DNA of 62,283 bases from JBAXGW01 sp037139195 (GTDB lineage: Bacteria > Bacteroidota > Bacteroidia > Bacteroidales > JAHJDW01). A program made the position numbers and the translations under genes. The notes beneath the pieces are model-generated. The model had not been told where the DNA came from. It did no database searches and saw nothing but the letters and a program-made list of their open reading frames with translations. Below are positions 1-8,627 of this stretch, piece after piece (position 1 is the first letter of the stretch; each line of letters starts with the position of its first letter). The stretch is from contig JBAXGW010000020.1 in the NCBI GenBank assembly GCA_037139195.1, forward strand, positions 1 through 62,283, read 5' to 3'.

Positions 1-75
1 GTAGCAGACTTTTTAATAAAACAAGCAGAAAAACAAACTGAATTAAAAAAGTACATTGCGATATCTGAAAAATAG
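1..75 (+). CDS. C-terminal end of an unidentified protein (partial)
   Basis: Frame 1 is open from the window edge to a TAG at 73-75. It gives 24 residues rich in Lys, Glu and Gln and ending in ISEK. The gene starts outside the window and too little is visible to name it. The composition fits a charged, helical C-terminus. It could also be chance read-through, because only 72 coding bases are seen. Confidence 0.4.
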   Translation, partial: VADFLIKQAEKQTELKKYIAISEK

Positions 76-366
76 AATATAAGCCGAACCACTATTCGGG
101 CAAACTACCCAGCATGTAAACACTAGTTGGGAGAGCCTCTCATACCTCTGTGTAAGCTTCCACTCAATTAGAGCCATTCAAAACTTCTTTTTTATGCAGG
201 CAGTCTAAAATAATAGTGGTAATAAATATAGGACTTTTTATCTCCCTTTTTGTACGCGAGAACAAAGCTATCGAATAAAAAATAATTCCCATTTTTTTCC
301 AACCCAAGCTTTTGAAATATTAAATATATTTCACATCTTTACATCACTAAACCAAAACCACCTATA
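76..366. other. gene-free region with hairpin-prone segments
   Basis: No ORF of coding character is seen in these 291 bases. The left half is unusually rich in short inverted repeats: CCGAA (84-88) with TTCGG (95-99), GGG (98-100) with CCC (108-110), and ACCACTATT (88-96) with AATAGTGGT (212-220). The last pair brackets about 115 bases. This part is less AT-rich than its surroundings. It could be a remnant of a mobile or structured RNA element, but no known RNA family was recognised. The stretch from about 225 to 366 is plain AT-rich leader for the next gene. Confidence 0.35.
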
Positions 367-696
367 ATGAAAAAGCTACTTTTATTTTTTTCTATTGCGT
401 TAATCCCATTTTTATTTTCAGGCTGCTGTGCTAAAATGTGTGGCAACAACACTTCAAAAATGGAAAAAGAAGGCTATGTAAAAGCAACTATCACCAACCT
501 ATCTGGCAAGTTAGATGCATGTTCATGGCTAATTAAGCTTGAAGACGGCACAAAACTTGAACCTTACAGCATACCTGCCGAATATAAAACTAATAATTTG
601 AAAGTGTGGGTAAAATATGAAGATGACCCTGGCAGAATGAGCATTTGTATGGCTGGAAAAATAATTAAATTGGTAGATATTAAAGAACGAAAATAA
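367..696 (+). CDS. small lipoprotein, unknown function
   Basis: The protein has 109 residues. The N-terminus (MKKLLLFFSIALIPFLFSGC) is a lipoprotein signal peptide with the lipobox Cys at residue 20, so the mature part should be membrane-anchored in the periplasm or outer membrane. The mature region (about residues 35-105) looks like one small beta-rich domain with a Cys-Ser-Trp-Leu-Ile segment and a later Ser-Ile-Cys-Met-Ala-Gly segment. The two Cys may pair. Similar small domains of unknown function occur in Bacteroidota lipoproteins. The gene stands alone, and an inverted-repeat element begins six bases after its stop. Confidence 0.75.
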   Translation: MKKLLLFFSIALIPFLFSGCCAKMCGNNTSKMEKEGYVKATITNLSGKLDACSWLIKLEDGTKLEPYSIPAEYKTNNLKVWVKYEDDPGRMSICMAGKIIKLVDIKERK

Positions 697-701
697 AAAA
701 A

Positions 702-887
702 AGGTGTCCAAAAAGTCGAAATTTATTCGCAAGCTCATGAGTACGCTACGCTTTGTTCATCGTTTTGCTCGTTTTTGAATTCACTCATTTACATCAGTAA
801 ACTCCTAAATATCAAAAACTTCGCAACCTCGAACTTTCAGCTTTTAGAACACCTTCAAAGAACTTAAGCGGCTTTTTAGACAGCCTC
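702..887. repeat. family 1 inverted-repeat element, copy A
   Basis: The ends are imperfect terminal inverted repeats. The left end reads GGTGTCCAAAAAGTCG (703-718). The right end on the other strand reads GGCTGTCTAAAAAGCCG (from 887 backwards). The centre is a hairpin: GTTTTTGA (771-778) pairs with TCAAAAAC (812-819), enclosing ACTCATTTAC (783-792), a four-base loop, and GTAAACTCCT (797-806). The same core recurs at 8528-8551, 38053-38076 and 58091-58117. No ORF is credible inside. The rest of the gap, 888-1084, is AT-rich and I see nothing else in it. Confidence 0.75.
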
Positions 888-1084
888 TTTTTTTGTTCCA
901 ATTTCATTTTATACAATTGAATTGCGGCACTATATGTATTACTATTCAATAATTTAACAACGCAACTTTTTTCTCAATTATTAGTATAATATATTGATAT
1001 AGAAATAATTTCATTTCTCTGTTAATAACATTGCTTTGTTAGTATCTGATGTTAAACATTAAAAATCATTGCCGATTTTTTAAT

Positions 1085-1092
1085 TATTTTTG
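1085..1092 (+). promoter_or_regulatory. possible -7 element for the DUF5723 gene
   Basis: TATTTTTG matches the Bacteroidota -7 consensus TAnnTTTG and lies 29 bases before the start codon. No TTG at the expected 19-21 base spacing was found, so this is a weak call. Confidence 0.3.
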
Positions 1093-1121
1093 CATAATAA
1101 GTTCATAAAAATTCATAAAAT

Positions 1122-2576
1122 TTGAGAAGCACAATATTAATACTTCTTATTTATTTTTTAAGCATAACTTCGAGTAAATCGCAAGAAATGCTTGGATTGG
1201 TTAATGGAAACTACTCTGGAACAAGTGGTGTTTTAATTAACCCCAGCTCTTTTACCGATTCAAAACTATATCTCGACGTTAACATCATTACTGCTGCTGC
1301 TTTTTTCCAAAACAACTATTTATATGTAGCAAAAAGAGATTATTATTTCTTTTACTTCTTTAATAGTCCTATGAGGTTTCCAAAGCATGAAAACAATAAA
1401 GTTTTATACAGCAACTATCCCGGAGCTTTAAAACATGGATACCTGAATTTAAGAGCAAATGGTCCAGGAATGATGATTAACATTGGTCGTCATGCTTTTG
1501 GATTTCATGAAGGATTCAGAGCAGCTTTATCGGTGAGAGATGCGCCCTATCATTTATCAAAATTTTTATGGGATGGATTGGATTTCAAACAACAACAAGA
1601 TATCAACTACAATGTAAGTAATATGCGAATTGCAGGAATGGCTTGGGCTGAAGTTGGCTTAACTTATTCTTATGTTTTATTTGACAGAAAAATGTACCAT
1701 TTCTCGGTTGGAGCAACCGCAAAAAGACTTATGTCGGTTGGCGGCATGTATATTACCAACCATTCAATGGATTATTCTGTACCCAGCAACGACTCTATGG
1801 TAATAAACAACATTGACGCCGAAATGGGCTACGCAATGAATGGTGGAAGCACTTTTAAAGGCACAGGCTGGGGCGGCGATTTTGGTGTTACTTTAAAAAT
1901 AAAACCTAGAGGAAACCCTCCTATTTCATTCCGCAAATTATGTCAGCAAAAATACAATGATTATTCGGTAAAAATTGGTCTTTCGTTACTCGATTTTGGA
2001 ATCATCCGCTTTAAAAAAGGAGCATCTGTTAATACATTTGAAAATTTAAGTAGTACATGGACAAATGTTGATTCGCTACAAATCAGAGATTATATTAAAT
2101 TCAGGGATCAAATGAATCTTCATTTTTTCAATTCTGCCGATCCAGACATTTCAAAAACTAAAGATAAATTTTCTATCAGTTTACCAACAGCTATTAGCCT
2201 CCAAGCAGATATTCACCTTCAAAAACATTGGTATCTTAATAGCACTTTTTTCTATGGATTACAATCTAGCAAAACTTATGTTAGAAGACCAGCTCAGCTT
2301 TCATTTACGCCCAGATGGGAAAGCAAATTCCTAGAGCTTAACATTCCTGTTTCATTATACGAGATGAGATACCCTAGATTGGGTGCATCTTTAAGAATTG
2401 GCGGACTAACTGTTGGCACTGATAAATTAGCTGGGTATTTTGATTTTAATGATTTTTATGGCTTAGATTTTTATGCCTCATTGAAATTTTTCTTATCAAA
2501 GGGAAGTTGCTCTCAACGAAACTGGTCTATTTTCAAATCGCTGAGAACGAAAATTTTTAAATGCCGAACTTTTTAA
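1122..2576 (+). CDS. DUF5723-family outer-membrane beta-barrel protein
   Basis: The protein has 484 residues with a signal peptide ending near SKSQ (about residue 20). The start codon is TTG; it is chosen because it gives the complete signal peptide and no upstream ATG fits. The mature start (LGLVNGNYSGTSGVLINPSS) has the 'N-Y-G...NPA/S' opening typical of Bacteroidota DUF5723 proteins. The remainder is made of amphipathic beta strands with many aromatic residues, consistent with an outer-membrane barrel. The C-terminus is Cys- and basic-rich (CSQRNW...KCRTF) rather than ending in a classical beta-signal. Its role is unknown. It is followed 12 bases later by the RsmI-like gene on the same strand. 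Confidence 0.75.
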   Translation: MRSTILILLIYFLSITSSKSQEMLGLVNGNYSGTSGVLINPSSFTDSKLYLDVNIITAAAFFQNNYLYVAKRDYYFFYFFNSPMRFPKHENNKVLYSNYPGALKHGYLNLRANGPGMMINIGRHAFGFHEGFRAALSVRDAPYHLSKFLWDGLDFKQQQDINYNVSNMRIAGMAWAEVGLTYSYVLFDRKMYHFSVGATAKRLMSVGGMYITNHSMDYSVPSNDSMVINNIDAEMGYAMNGGSTFKGTGWGGDFGVTLKIKPRGNPPISFRKLCQQKYNDYSVKIGLSLLDFGIIRFKKGASVNTFENLSSTWTNVDSLQIRDYIKFRDQMNLHFFNSADPDISKTKDKFSISLPTAISLQADIHLQKHWYLNSTFFYGLQSSKTYVRRPAQLSFTPRWESKFLELNIPVSLYEMRYPRLGASLRIGGLTVGTDKLAGYFDFNDFYGLDFYASLKFFLSKGSCSQRNWSIFKSLRTKIFKCRTF

Positions 2577-2588
2577 CATATACAACAC

Positions 2589-3296
2589 GTGAATTTAGGA
2601 AAACTCTATCTTATCCCAACATTTTTAGCCGAAACAAATCCTTCCAATGTTTTTCCTGAATTAAACTCTTCAATAATTGATGGAATAAAGATATTTATTG
2701 TTGAAGATATAAGAACAGCCAGACGATTTATAAAAAAACTAAATCCTACAAGAAATATTGACGAACTAACTTTTCAAGTTTTAGACAAGCATACAAAAAC
2801 AGAAGAATATTCAAGCTTTTTAAATGCAATTACAACTGAAAACATTGGTTTATTGAGCGAGGCCGGATGCCCTTGCATCGCCGACCCTGGTGCAGTTATT
2901 GTTTCTTTAGCGCATAGCAAAAATATTCAAGTAGTTCCTTTAATAGGACCCTCATCCCTACTTCTAGCCCTAATTGCTTCGGGCTTTAATGGTCAGAACT
3001 TTGCATTTCATGGCTATTTACCAATGGATAAAAATGAACGTATAAAAAAAATAAAAGATTTAGAAAAAGATATTTACACTAAACAACAAACACAAATATT
3101 CATAGAAACCCCTTTCAGAAACACCCCTTTGTTTTTAGATATTTTATCAAATTGCAAAACCGACACAAAACTTTGCATTGCAAAAGACTTAACTTCGGCT
3201 GAAGAATTAATTATTACTAAAAGTATCAATAACTGGAAAAAGAGCAAACAGCCTGATATTCAAAAAGTGCCTACGGTATTTTTACTATACAAATAA
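2589..3296 (+). CDS. SAM-dependent methyltransferase, tetrapyrrole methylase fold (RsmI-like)
   Basis: The protein has 235 residues with a GTG start (MNLGKLYLIPTFL). The segment LLSEAGCPCIADPGA (about residues 88-102) corresponds to the RsmI SAM-site motif 'VSDAGTPxISDPG', and GPSSLLLALIASGF to the following 'GPSAxxxALxxSG' segment. FIETPFRN (about 171-178) stands where RsmI has 'YESPHR'. RsmI 2'-O-methylates C1402 of 16S rRNA. This short form is a paralogue found in Bacteroidota whose substrate is less certain. It ends in convergence with nnrED, with only ten bases between. Confidence 0.8.
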   Translation: MNLGKLYLIPTFLAETNPSNVFPELNSSIIDGIKIFIVEDIRTARRFIKKLNPTRNIDELTFQVLDKHTKTEEYSSFLNAITTENIGLLSEAGCPCIADPGAVIVSLAHSKNIQVVPLIGPSSLLLALIASGFNGQNFAFHGYLPMDKNERIKKIKDLEKDIYTKQQTQIFIETPFRNTPLFLDILSNCKTDTKLCIAKDLTSAEELIITKSINNWKKSKQPDIQKVPTVFLLYK

Positions 3297-3306
3297 TTGA
3301 TTGATA

Positions 3307-4818
3307 TTAATCAAGAATGTATTCAAATGATTTTGGTAAATTATCAACAATATCGCCTGCAATCATTGAATTCATAGACTTTTCATAAGTAGCAAAATCG
3401 CCAGCCAATCCATGTATATACATTGCTATAATACATGCATCTCTTGAAGAATACCCTTGAGCCATTAACGATGAAATAATACCTGTAAGCACATCGCCGC
3501 TGCCTCCCGTTGCCATACCTGGATTTCCTGTGGAGTTGAAAAATAATTCTCCGGATGGAGCTACAAGAATGCTATGAGCTCCTTTTAATATTAAATATAC
3601 TGAATACTTAAAACAAAACTCTTTAGCTAATTGAATTCGCTGAAATGTTGAAGATTTCTTTCCAAGTAAACGTTCAAATTCGCCAACATGCGGAGTAAAT
3701 ATCGAACCCTTTGGCACAAATGATAACCATGTTTTGTTTTCAGCTAAAATGTTTATTGCATCGGCATCAAAAATCAATGGAACTGAACTATTTTGTATTA
3801 ATAATTTAAGCATATTAACGGTTTGCTTTTCTTTACCTATACCTGAACCAACTGCAATTGAAGAAAACGAAGAAACATCCATCAACTTAGTAATATAGCT
3901 ATCATTTTCATCAGCATTACACATTGCCTCTGGAATTGCCATTTGAAAAGCCGTATATCCACAATTTGGAATATGGGTTGTTAGCAATCCAACACCTGCT
4001 CTTAAACATGCTTTCGAAGCTAGAATTGCCGCACCTACTTTTCCCTTGCTTCCAGCAATTATCAATGCATGACCATACATTCCCTTGTGATCAAACTTAC
4101 CTCTTGGTTTTAGAATAAAGCGAACATCCTCTTTTTCTATGAAATATGAATTTGATTCAAGTGATTTTAAATAATCTAAATCCAATCCTATTGGCAAACA
4201 AACAATATCTCCAACATATTGGTAATTCTCAGGAAAAAGCAATGAAAGTTTTGGCTGCTGAAAAGTAAGCGTGTAATTAGCATTAAAAATAACACCTTTA
4301 TTTGCATCATTATTTTCAGCATATAAACCTGTTGGAATATCAATGGAAACCTTAATGCAATTTTGTGAATTCATTATCGAAATAACCTTTCCTATCAAAC
4401 CCCCAACATCTTTCGAAAGTCCATTACCAAGAATTGCATCAACAATAACAGTGTTTATTTCAGCTTTAAAATCAAGCTTTGTATCTTCATGTATTTCAAC
4501 AACTTGCACTCCTGAAATATTTTTCAAGCGTTCATAGTTCACATCAAAGTCTTCAGAAGCGTTTTGAGCATATCTAACCACATACAAAGTAACAATATAA
4601 CCTTCAAGTGCAAGTTTTCTGGCAACAACAAGTCCATCGCCGCCATTATTACCAAGTCCTACAAATATGTTAAAAGAGAACGAATTATCGAATTTTTCTT
4701 TAAGCCATAAGTAACATTTATTTGCGGCACGCTCCATCAAGTCGACCGATGAAATGGGTTCATTATTAATCGTATATTGGTCGGCTTCTTTTATTTGACT
4801 TGCTGATAAAATCTTCAT
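3307..4818 (-). CDS. nnr: bifunctional NAD(P)H-hydrate epimerase / ADP-dependent dehydratase
   Basis: This two-domain enzyme repairs NADHX and NADPHX. The N-terminal YjeF_N epimerase domain (about 1-215) carries GLGNNGGDG (54-62). The C-terminal ribokinase-like dehydratase domain (about 230-500) opens with GKFDHKGMYGHALIIAGSKG and carries NPGMATGGSGDVLTGI near residue 435, with the catalytic Asp in GSGD. The start is placed at the ATG at 4818 (MKILSASQ). An in-frame TTG six bases upstream would add only two residues. It follows coaE on the same strand by 16 bases and so probably belongs to the long nusB-coaE transcript. Confidence 0.93.
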   Translation of the reverse strand: MKILSASQIKEADQYTINNEPISSVDLMERAANKCYLWLKEKFDNSFSFNIFVGLGNNGGDGLVVARKLALEGYIVTLYVVRYAQNASEDFDVNYERLKNISGVQVVEIHEDTKLDFKAEINTVIVDAILGNGLSKDVGGLIGKVISIMNSQNCIKVSIDIPTGLYAENNDANKGVIFNANYTLTFQQPKLSLLFPENYQYVGDIVCLPIGLDLDYLKSLESNSYFIEKEDVRFILKPRGKFDHKGMYGHALIIAGSKGKVGAAILASKACLRAGVGLLTTHIPNCGYTAFQMAIPEAMCNADENDSYITKLMDVSSFSSIAVGSGIGKEKQTVNMLKLLIQNSSVPLIFDADAINILAENKTWLSFVPKGSIFTPHVGEFERLLGKKSSTFQRIQLAKEFCFKYSVYLILKGAHSILVAPSGELFFNSTGNPGMATGGSGDVLTGIISSLMAQGYSSRDACIIAMYIHGLAGDFATYEKSMNSMIAGDIVDNLPKSFEYILD

Positions 4819-4834
4819 ATTCAATTATTATTAT

Positions 4835-5413
4835 TCAATTAAATAAAGCCTTATAAATTGTAAGTACCTGAGGAACTACTAAATAGTCCTTAAAGTTATT
4901 TATTGCATAATCAGCTAATTTCAATTTCTCTTCATCTGCCATTTGATTAGCAATTCTTTTTTCCACTTCGCTCCTAGTCAAACTATCTCTTTCAATAACC
5001 CTATTAATTCTAACTTCAAGAGGTGCAAAAACCATCATAGAGCAATCCATATATTCATAGGCTTTAGATTCAAATAGAATTGCAGACTCTTGAATAACGA
5101 ATTTAAATTTTTGAATGTCGGCCCACAATAAAAAATCGCATTTTATTGCTGGATGAACAATATTATTCAGCTTTTTCAAAAGACTTGTATCAGTAAAAAT
5201 CTTTGAAGCAATGAACGTTTTATTAATAGAATTGTCTTCATAAGCTTCAAATCCAAGCAATTGAATAATTTGTTCTTTGATAATAACATCATTCATCATT
5301 ATATGCTTAGCTCTCAAATCTGAATAATAAACCGGCACCCCTATATTTTCAAAAACCTTTGCTACAATAGATTTTCCCGATCCAATTCCGCCTGTTAATC
5401 CAACTTTAAGCAT
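4835..5413 (-). CDS. coaE: dephospho-CoA kinase
   Basis: The protein has 192 residues and catalyses the last step of coenzyme A synthesis, phosphorylating the 3'-OH of dephospho-CoA. The P-loop LTGGIGSGKS is at residues 6-15, followed by the family segment GVPVYYSDLRAKHIM. The lid region ERDSLTRSEVEKRIANQM (about 140-157) is also typical. The length is normal for the family. The start ATG lies one base after the ybbR stop codon, so the two are very likely translated from one mRNA. Confidence 0.95.
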   Translation of the reverse strand: MLKVGLTGGIGSGKSIVAKVFENIGVPVYYSDLRAKHIMMNDVIIKEQIIQLLGFEAYEDNSINKTFIASKIFTDTSLLKKLNNIVHPAIKCDFLLWADIQKFKFVIQESAILFESKAYEYMDCSMMVFAPLEVRINRVIERDSLTRSEVEKRIANQMADEEKLKLADYAINNFKDYLVVPQVLTIYKALFN

Positions 5414-5414
5414 A

Positions 5415-6401
5415 TTATTTTTTTATTATGTATTCCACTCTATCAGGAACAATTCGCGTAATTTCAACAAAGTCGGGCTTTTTAAGGACTTCTACCAAAG
5501 CAATATTTCCGCTCTTATTTCCAAATTTCACTATATCAACGCCCAATTTAAAAGAGTTAGAGCTAACTTTATTATAATCCTTAATATTTACTTTATAATA
5601 CACATTAACCATTTCGGGTAACGTTTGTATTTGAATATTTGAAGGTACGCCCACAACATTTAAGACACATTTTTCCTCTGTATATTTTTCTATTTCGCAA
5701 TTATAATTCACATTGTGAACTTCGTAAAACAAATTATAATCGTTAGTTAATTCCTCGTTAATTGAAATAGAACCAATAAATGATTTATCAATATTATTAT
5801 ATTTTCTATAATTTGTGTTGATGAACTTCATTGTATCTAAAACTCGTCGAGTACCACTAACAAGCAAACTATCGGGTTTAAAAACAATTTCACGACTTAA
5901 TCGATACTGCTTTTTAGGATTTATTTCGATATTTAGTTTAACAGGAATTTTTCTTGAATAATAATTATCAAATTTAAAAAAAATAGTATCAGGAGAAATA
6001 TCAACTAATTGGTAGTCGGGACCGATCATTGTGGAAATTTGAGAACTATATTTTGATAAATCAATATAGTATGTATTTTCCAGAGAATTTACCATTTTCA
6101 TTGATTCTACCTTCAATGAAATTTTATTTTCTGATAAGGAAATATTCTTTTTTATTAATTTGAACCCTTTCGCTCTAAGCTTTAGTGAAACCGTAGCCAA
6201 TGGCTTTCCAACAAGAATTTTATTGGTAGGAAATTGTTCAAATTTTATTTTATAGTAATATGAACTTGTATAATCGTTGGATAAATAGTTAAGCACCCAA
6301 AATACAAAAGAAATAATAAAAAATACAATAAAGACAGCTAGTTTATTAGTGCTAGCTGTCTTTATATTTTCCTTAACTTCTGTATTTATGATAGTTGCCA
6401 A
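5415..6401 (-). CDS. YbbR-like (CdaR-type) membrane-anchored protein
   Basis: The protein has 328 residues with one transmembrane helix at about 21-40 (NKLAVFIVFFIISFVFWVLN), followed by beta-rich extracytoplasmic repeats resembling YbbR domains. In Firmicutes, YbbR/CdaR regulates the diadenylate cyclase CdaA. In Bacteroidota the gene usually sits, as here, between yajC and coaE, away from cdaA (found here at 27348). Whether it controls c-di-AMP synthesis in this lineage is inference. It starts two bases after the yajC stop. Confidence 0.82.
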   Translation of the reverse strand: MATIINTEVKENIKTASTNKLAVFIVFFIISFVFWVLNYLSNDYTSSYYYKIKFEQFPTNKILVGKPLATVSLKLRAKGFKLIKKNISLSENKISLKVESMKMVNSLENTYYIDLSKYSSQISTMIGPDYQLVDISPDTIFFKFDNYYSRKIPVKLNIEINPKKQYRLSREIVFKPDSLLVSGTRRVLDTMKFINTNYRKYNNIDKSFIGSISINEELTNDYNLFYEVHNVNYNCEIEKYTEEKCVLNVVGVPSNIQIQTLPEMVNVYYKVNIKDYNKVSSNSFKLGVDIVKFGNKSGNIALVEVLKKPDFVEITRIVPDRVEYIIKK

Positions 6402-6403
6402 AA

Positions 6404-6733
6404 TTATTTAGCTTGAGATTGAACATTTTCTGGACTATTAACAATAGCCGATTTTTCAACTCTCATTCTACCATTTTCAATTTCTAAAGTAACAGTTGTT
6501 TCTTGCATTTCAACTATTTTACCATGTATTCCGCTTAAAGTTAAAACCTTATCTCCTTTTTGAATTTCTGAAATAAATTTTTTCAACTCTTTGCTTTTTT
6601 TCATTTGTGGACGAATCATAAAAAAGTAGAATACCACAACAATCATTAACAATGGTAATAATTGTGCGAAACCACTTCCAGAACCACCGGCTGGTGTAGT
6701 CATTAATAAAATAGAATTCAATAAATTTGTCAT
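6404..6733 (-). CDS. yajC: preprotein translocase subunit YajC
   Basis: The protein has 109 residues. A hydrophobic segment (about 22-40, AQLLPLLMIVVVFYFFMIRP) runs directly into the hallmark IRPQMKKSKE. It is followed by the small cytoplasmic domain with KGDKVLTLSGIHGKIVEM. YajC associates with SecDF in the inner membrane. The position between the DUF1573 gene and ybbR is standard for Bacteroidota. Confidence 0.95.
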   Translation of the reverse strand: MTNLLNSILLMTTPAGGSGSGFAQLLPLLMIVVVFYFFMIRPQMKKSKELKKFISEIQKGDKVLTLSGIHGKIVEMQETTVTLEIENGRMRVEKSAIVNSPENVQSQAK

Positions 6734-6777
6734 AATATTTAGTTTTAAATTTTGCTAATTAATATACTTAATCTTGA

Positions 6778-7251
6778 TTATTCTTTACCACCAACTACAA
6801 CCCCAGTAATTGTCAAAACCTTAGTATTTGGAATTGTATTAGCCAAAATAGTAATAGTTTTATTCTGAACACCTTGTTTGCCTGCACTGTTAAAAGTAAC
6901 AGTAATAAAGCTTGATTCTCCTGGTTTTATTGGTTTTTTTGGATATTCTGGAACAGTACATCCGCAAGTTGCTTTAGCGTCTGATATAATCAAATCAGAT
7001 TTTCCTGAGTTTTTGAATTTAAAGGTATACGAAACAACTTCTCCGGCAAAAATATTTTCGAAATTGTGTGTTTCAGTATCAAACTCTAAAACAGGCAAAT
7101 CACTGGTTGAGCTACCATCTGCAGTTTTAGGTATATCAACTAATGAGGTATTAAGCATGTCATCTTTTTCGGTATTATTAGTTTTGTTTTTGCATGAAAC
7201 TACAAAAACTAAAAACGTAAGCGAAATTAAAATTGCTATCTTACTTTTCAT
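6778..7251 (-). CDS. DUF1573-domain lipoprotein
   Basis: The start is set at the ATG at 7251 (MKSKIAILISLTFLVFVVSC), which gives a clean lipoprotein signal peptide with its Cys at residue 20. A TTG eight codons upstream is less likely. Residues about 55-155 form a DUF1573 Ig-like domain: DTETHNFENIFAGEVVSYTF, then the conserved ATCGCTVPEYPKKPIKPGES and a closing GxxG strand pattern. The function is unknown; in Bacteroidota this gene is typically held between nusB and yajC. Confidence 0.88.
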   Translation of the reverse strand: MKSKIAILISLTFLVFVVSCKNKTNNTEKDDMLNTSLVDIPKTADGSSTSDLPVLEFDTETHNFENIFAGEVVSYTFKFKNSGKSDLIISDAKATCGCTVPEYPKKPIKPGESSFITVTFNSAGKQGVQNKTITILANTIPNTKVLTITGVVVGGKE

Positions 7252-7292
7252 AAATAATTTGTTTTTAAAAGTCAAAAATACAAAAATATTTC

Positions 7293-8234
7293 TTAATCAA
7301 TCAATCCTCTACCCGTTTTTAATATTTTTCCTTCTTGTTTTAATTGGCTTATAATTTTATCTAAAACACCGTTGATAAATATTTTGCTTTTTGGCGAACT
7401 ATAAAGTTTAGACAATTCGATATATTCATTCAATGTTACTTTAATAGGTATTGCCTGAAATTCAAGTGTTTCGGTAACAGCCATATTCATTAATATTAAA
7501 TCCATACCTGCAATACGCTCAAACTCCCAATTATCGGCATGACTAGCAATCAATTGTTCATGCTCAGCTTTATTCATGATAGATTTTTTAAACAACACCT
7601 TTAAGAAATCTAAATCTTCATCCGCATCTTTATACATTGGAAGCACAGATATCCCATGGGTTTCGCTCGCAGTATTAATAGTTTTCTCTAAATTACCACA
7701 TGCATAATAAAAATCTTCCGCCCAGTGAATATAAGATTCTTCAAATACATTTTGTAAAATCTCATTAGATTCAATAAAACTCTGAATGATAAACAATAAC
7801 AACTCTTTATCTTCTTCAAAAGTAGTTGTTTTTTTTGTCATGTAATTTTGAAAATATTCACTCGTTTTTAATTGTGTGTATGCTTTTCTTAAAACATCAA
7901 TATTATTGCTCCAATTGATTTTGTATTTAGAATATAGCGCCTTGTATTCAGCGTTATTCTCAATACTTTTAATAATTGAATTTTCAACAAAACGGGTGTT
8001 AGGATTTAAATCCTCCTGGCTTGGAAGCATTTTATTTTTATTGTCTTCGTTAACCTGCTCGGCTATTTCTTTCAATTCAACATATATGGACAGGAGCCAA
8101 ATATAAAGTTCGTAAACTCTTCTATTAGATTCTATTAAATTTTGTTCGCCACTTTTAAGGTCTGAACTGTCTGAAAAAAAGAACGCATAAATAGCTTGCA
8201 TTACTTTGATACGTATGTATCGCCTAGTCAACAT
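7293..8234 (-). CDS. nusB: transcription antitermination factor NusB
   Basis: NusB binds boxA RNA with S10 during antitermination of rRNA transcription. The protein has 313 residues, about twice the E. coli length, as is usual in Bacteroidota. The N-terminus (MLTRRYIRIKVMQAIYAFFF) has the NusB RR...Q-Y motif. A divergent helical insert of about 150 residues follows. The conserved C-terminal half (about 200-300) includes FERIAGMDLILMNMAVTE and IPIKVTLNEYIELSKLYS. The ATG at 8234 is preferred over an in-frame TTG two codons upstream. It is the first gene of the minus-strand nusB-coaE block. TATCTTTG (8245-8238) is a possible -7 element but is almost on top of the start codon. Confidence 0.92.
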   Translation of the reverse strand: MLTRRYIRIKVMQAIYAFFFSDSSDLKSGEQNLIESNRRVYELYIWLLSIYVELKEIAEQVNEDNKNKMLPSQEDLNPNTRFVENSIIKSIENNAEYKALYSKYKINWSNNIDVLRKAYTQLKTSEYFQNYMTKKTTTFEEDKELLLFIIQSFIESNEILQNVFEESYIHWAEDFYYACGNLEKTINTASETHGISVLPMYKDADEDLDFLKVLFKKSIMNKAEHEQLIASHADNWEFERIAGMDLILMNMAVTETLEFQAIPIKVTLNEYIELSKLYSSPKSKIFINGVLDKIISQLKQEGKILKTGRGLID

Positions 8235-8445
8235 AAACAAAGATATTTGAAAAATATATAACTTATTATAGATTGCAAAAATAATCTATTTTTTATTGCT
8301 TTGCACATTGTTTTTGCAAAACATTGATATTATTGTATTATTATTTTATAATCACCAATAAATGAGGACAATTAAAATTTTATTAATAATTATATAATAA
8401 AAAATACTTTGATTATAAATATATTTTATAAATTTGCTTTTAGGT

Positions 8446-8600
8446 AGTGTCGCTAAGAAAACTCATGTTTTTTCAGTGGCTCTTAAGAAAATGTTAGATG
8501 CTAGACATTTTTGAACATTGAAAACCAAGAAGTTTACTATAGTAAATGACTGTTTTCATTACAAAAATAACGACGCAGATGACTTTATCTTATAGACACT
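8446..8600. repeat. family 1 inverted-repeat element, copy B
   Basis: The terminal arms are AGTGTCGCTAAGAAAA (8446-8461) and, read on the minus strand from 8600, AGTGTCTATAAGATAA, with 13 of 16 positions identical. The central hairpin is GAAAAC (8520-8525), AGAAGTTTAC (8528-8537), a four-base loop, GTAAATGACT (8542-8551) and GTTTTC (8552-8557). The core is in opposite orientation to copies A and D. It occupies the middle of the 393-base gap between divergent nusB and the DUF3276 gene, ending 27 bases before the latter's start. The rest of the gap (8235-8445) is extremely AT-rich with no other feature seen. Confidence 0.75.
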
Positions 8601-8627
8601 CGGTAAACTTAAACTTTTGATTTTAAT

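Noticed and set aside
76..225. Possible fifth copy of family 1 or a group II intron fragment
   Set aside because: Only a short GAAGTTTTGAA-like word matches family 1 and the AGTCATTTAC/GTAAACTCCT core is absent; no domain V-like hairpin was found.
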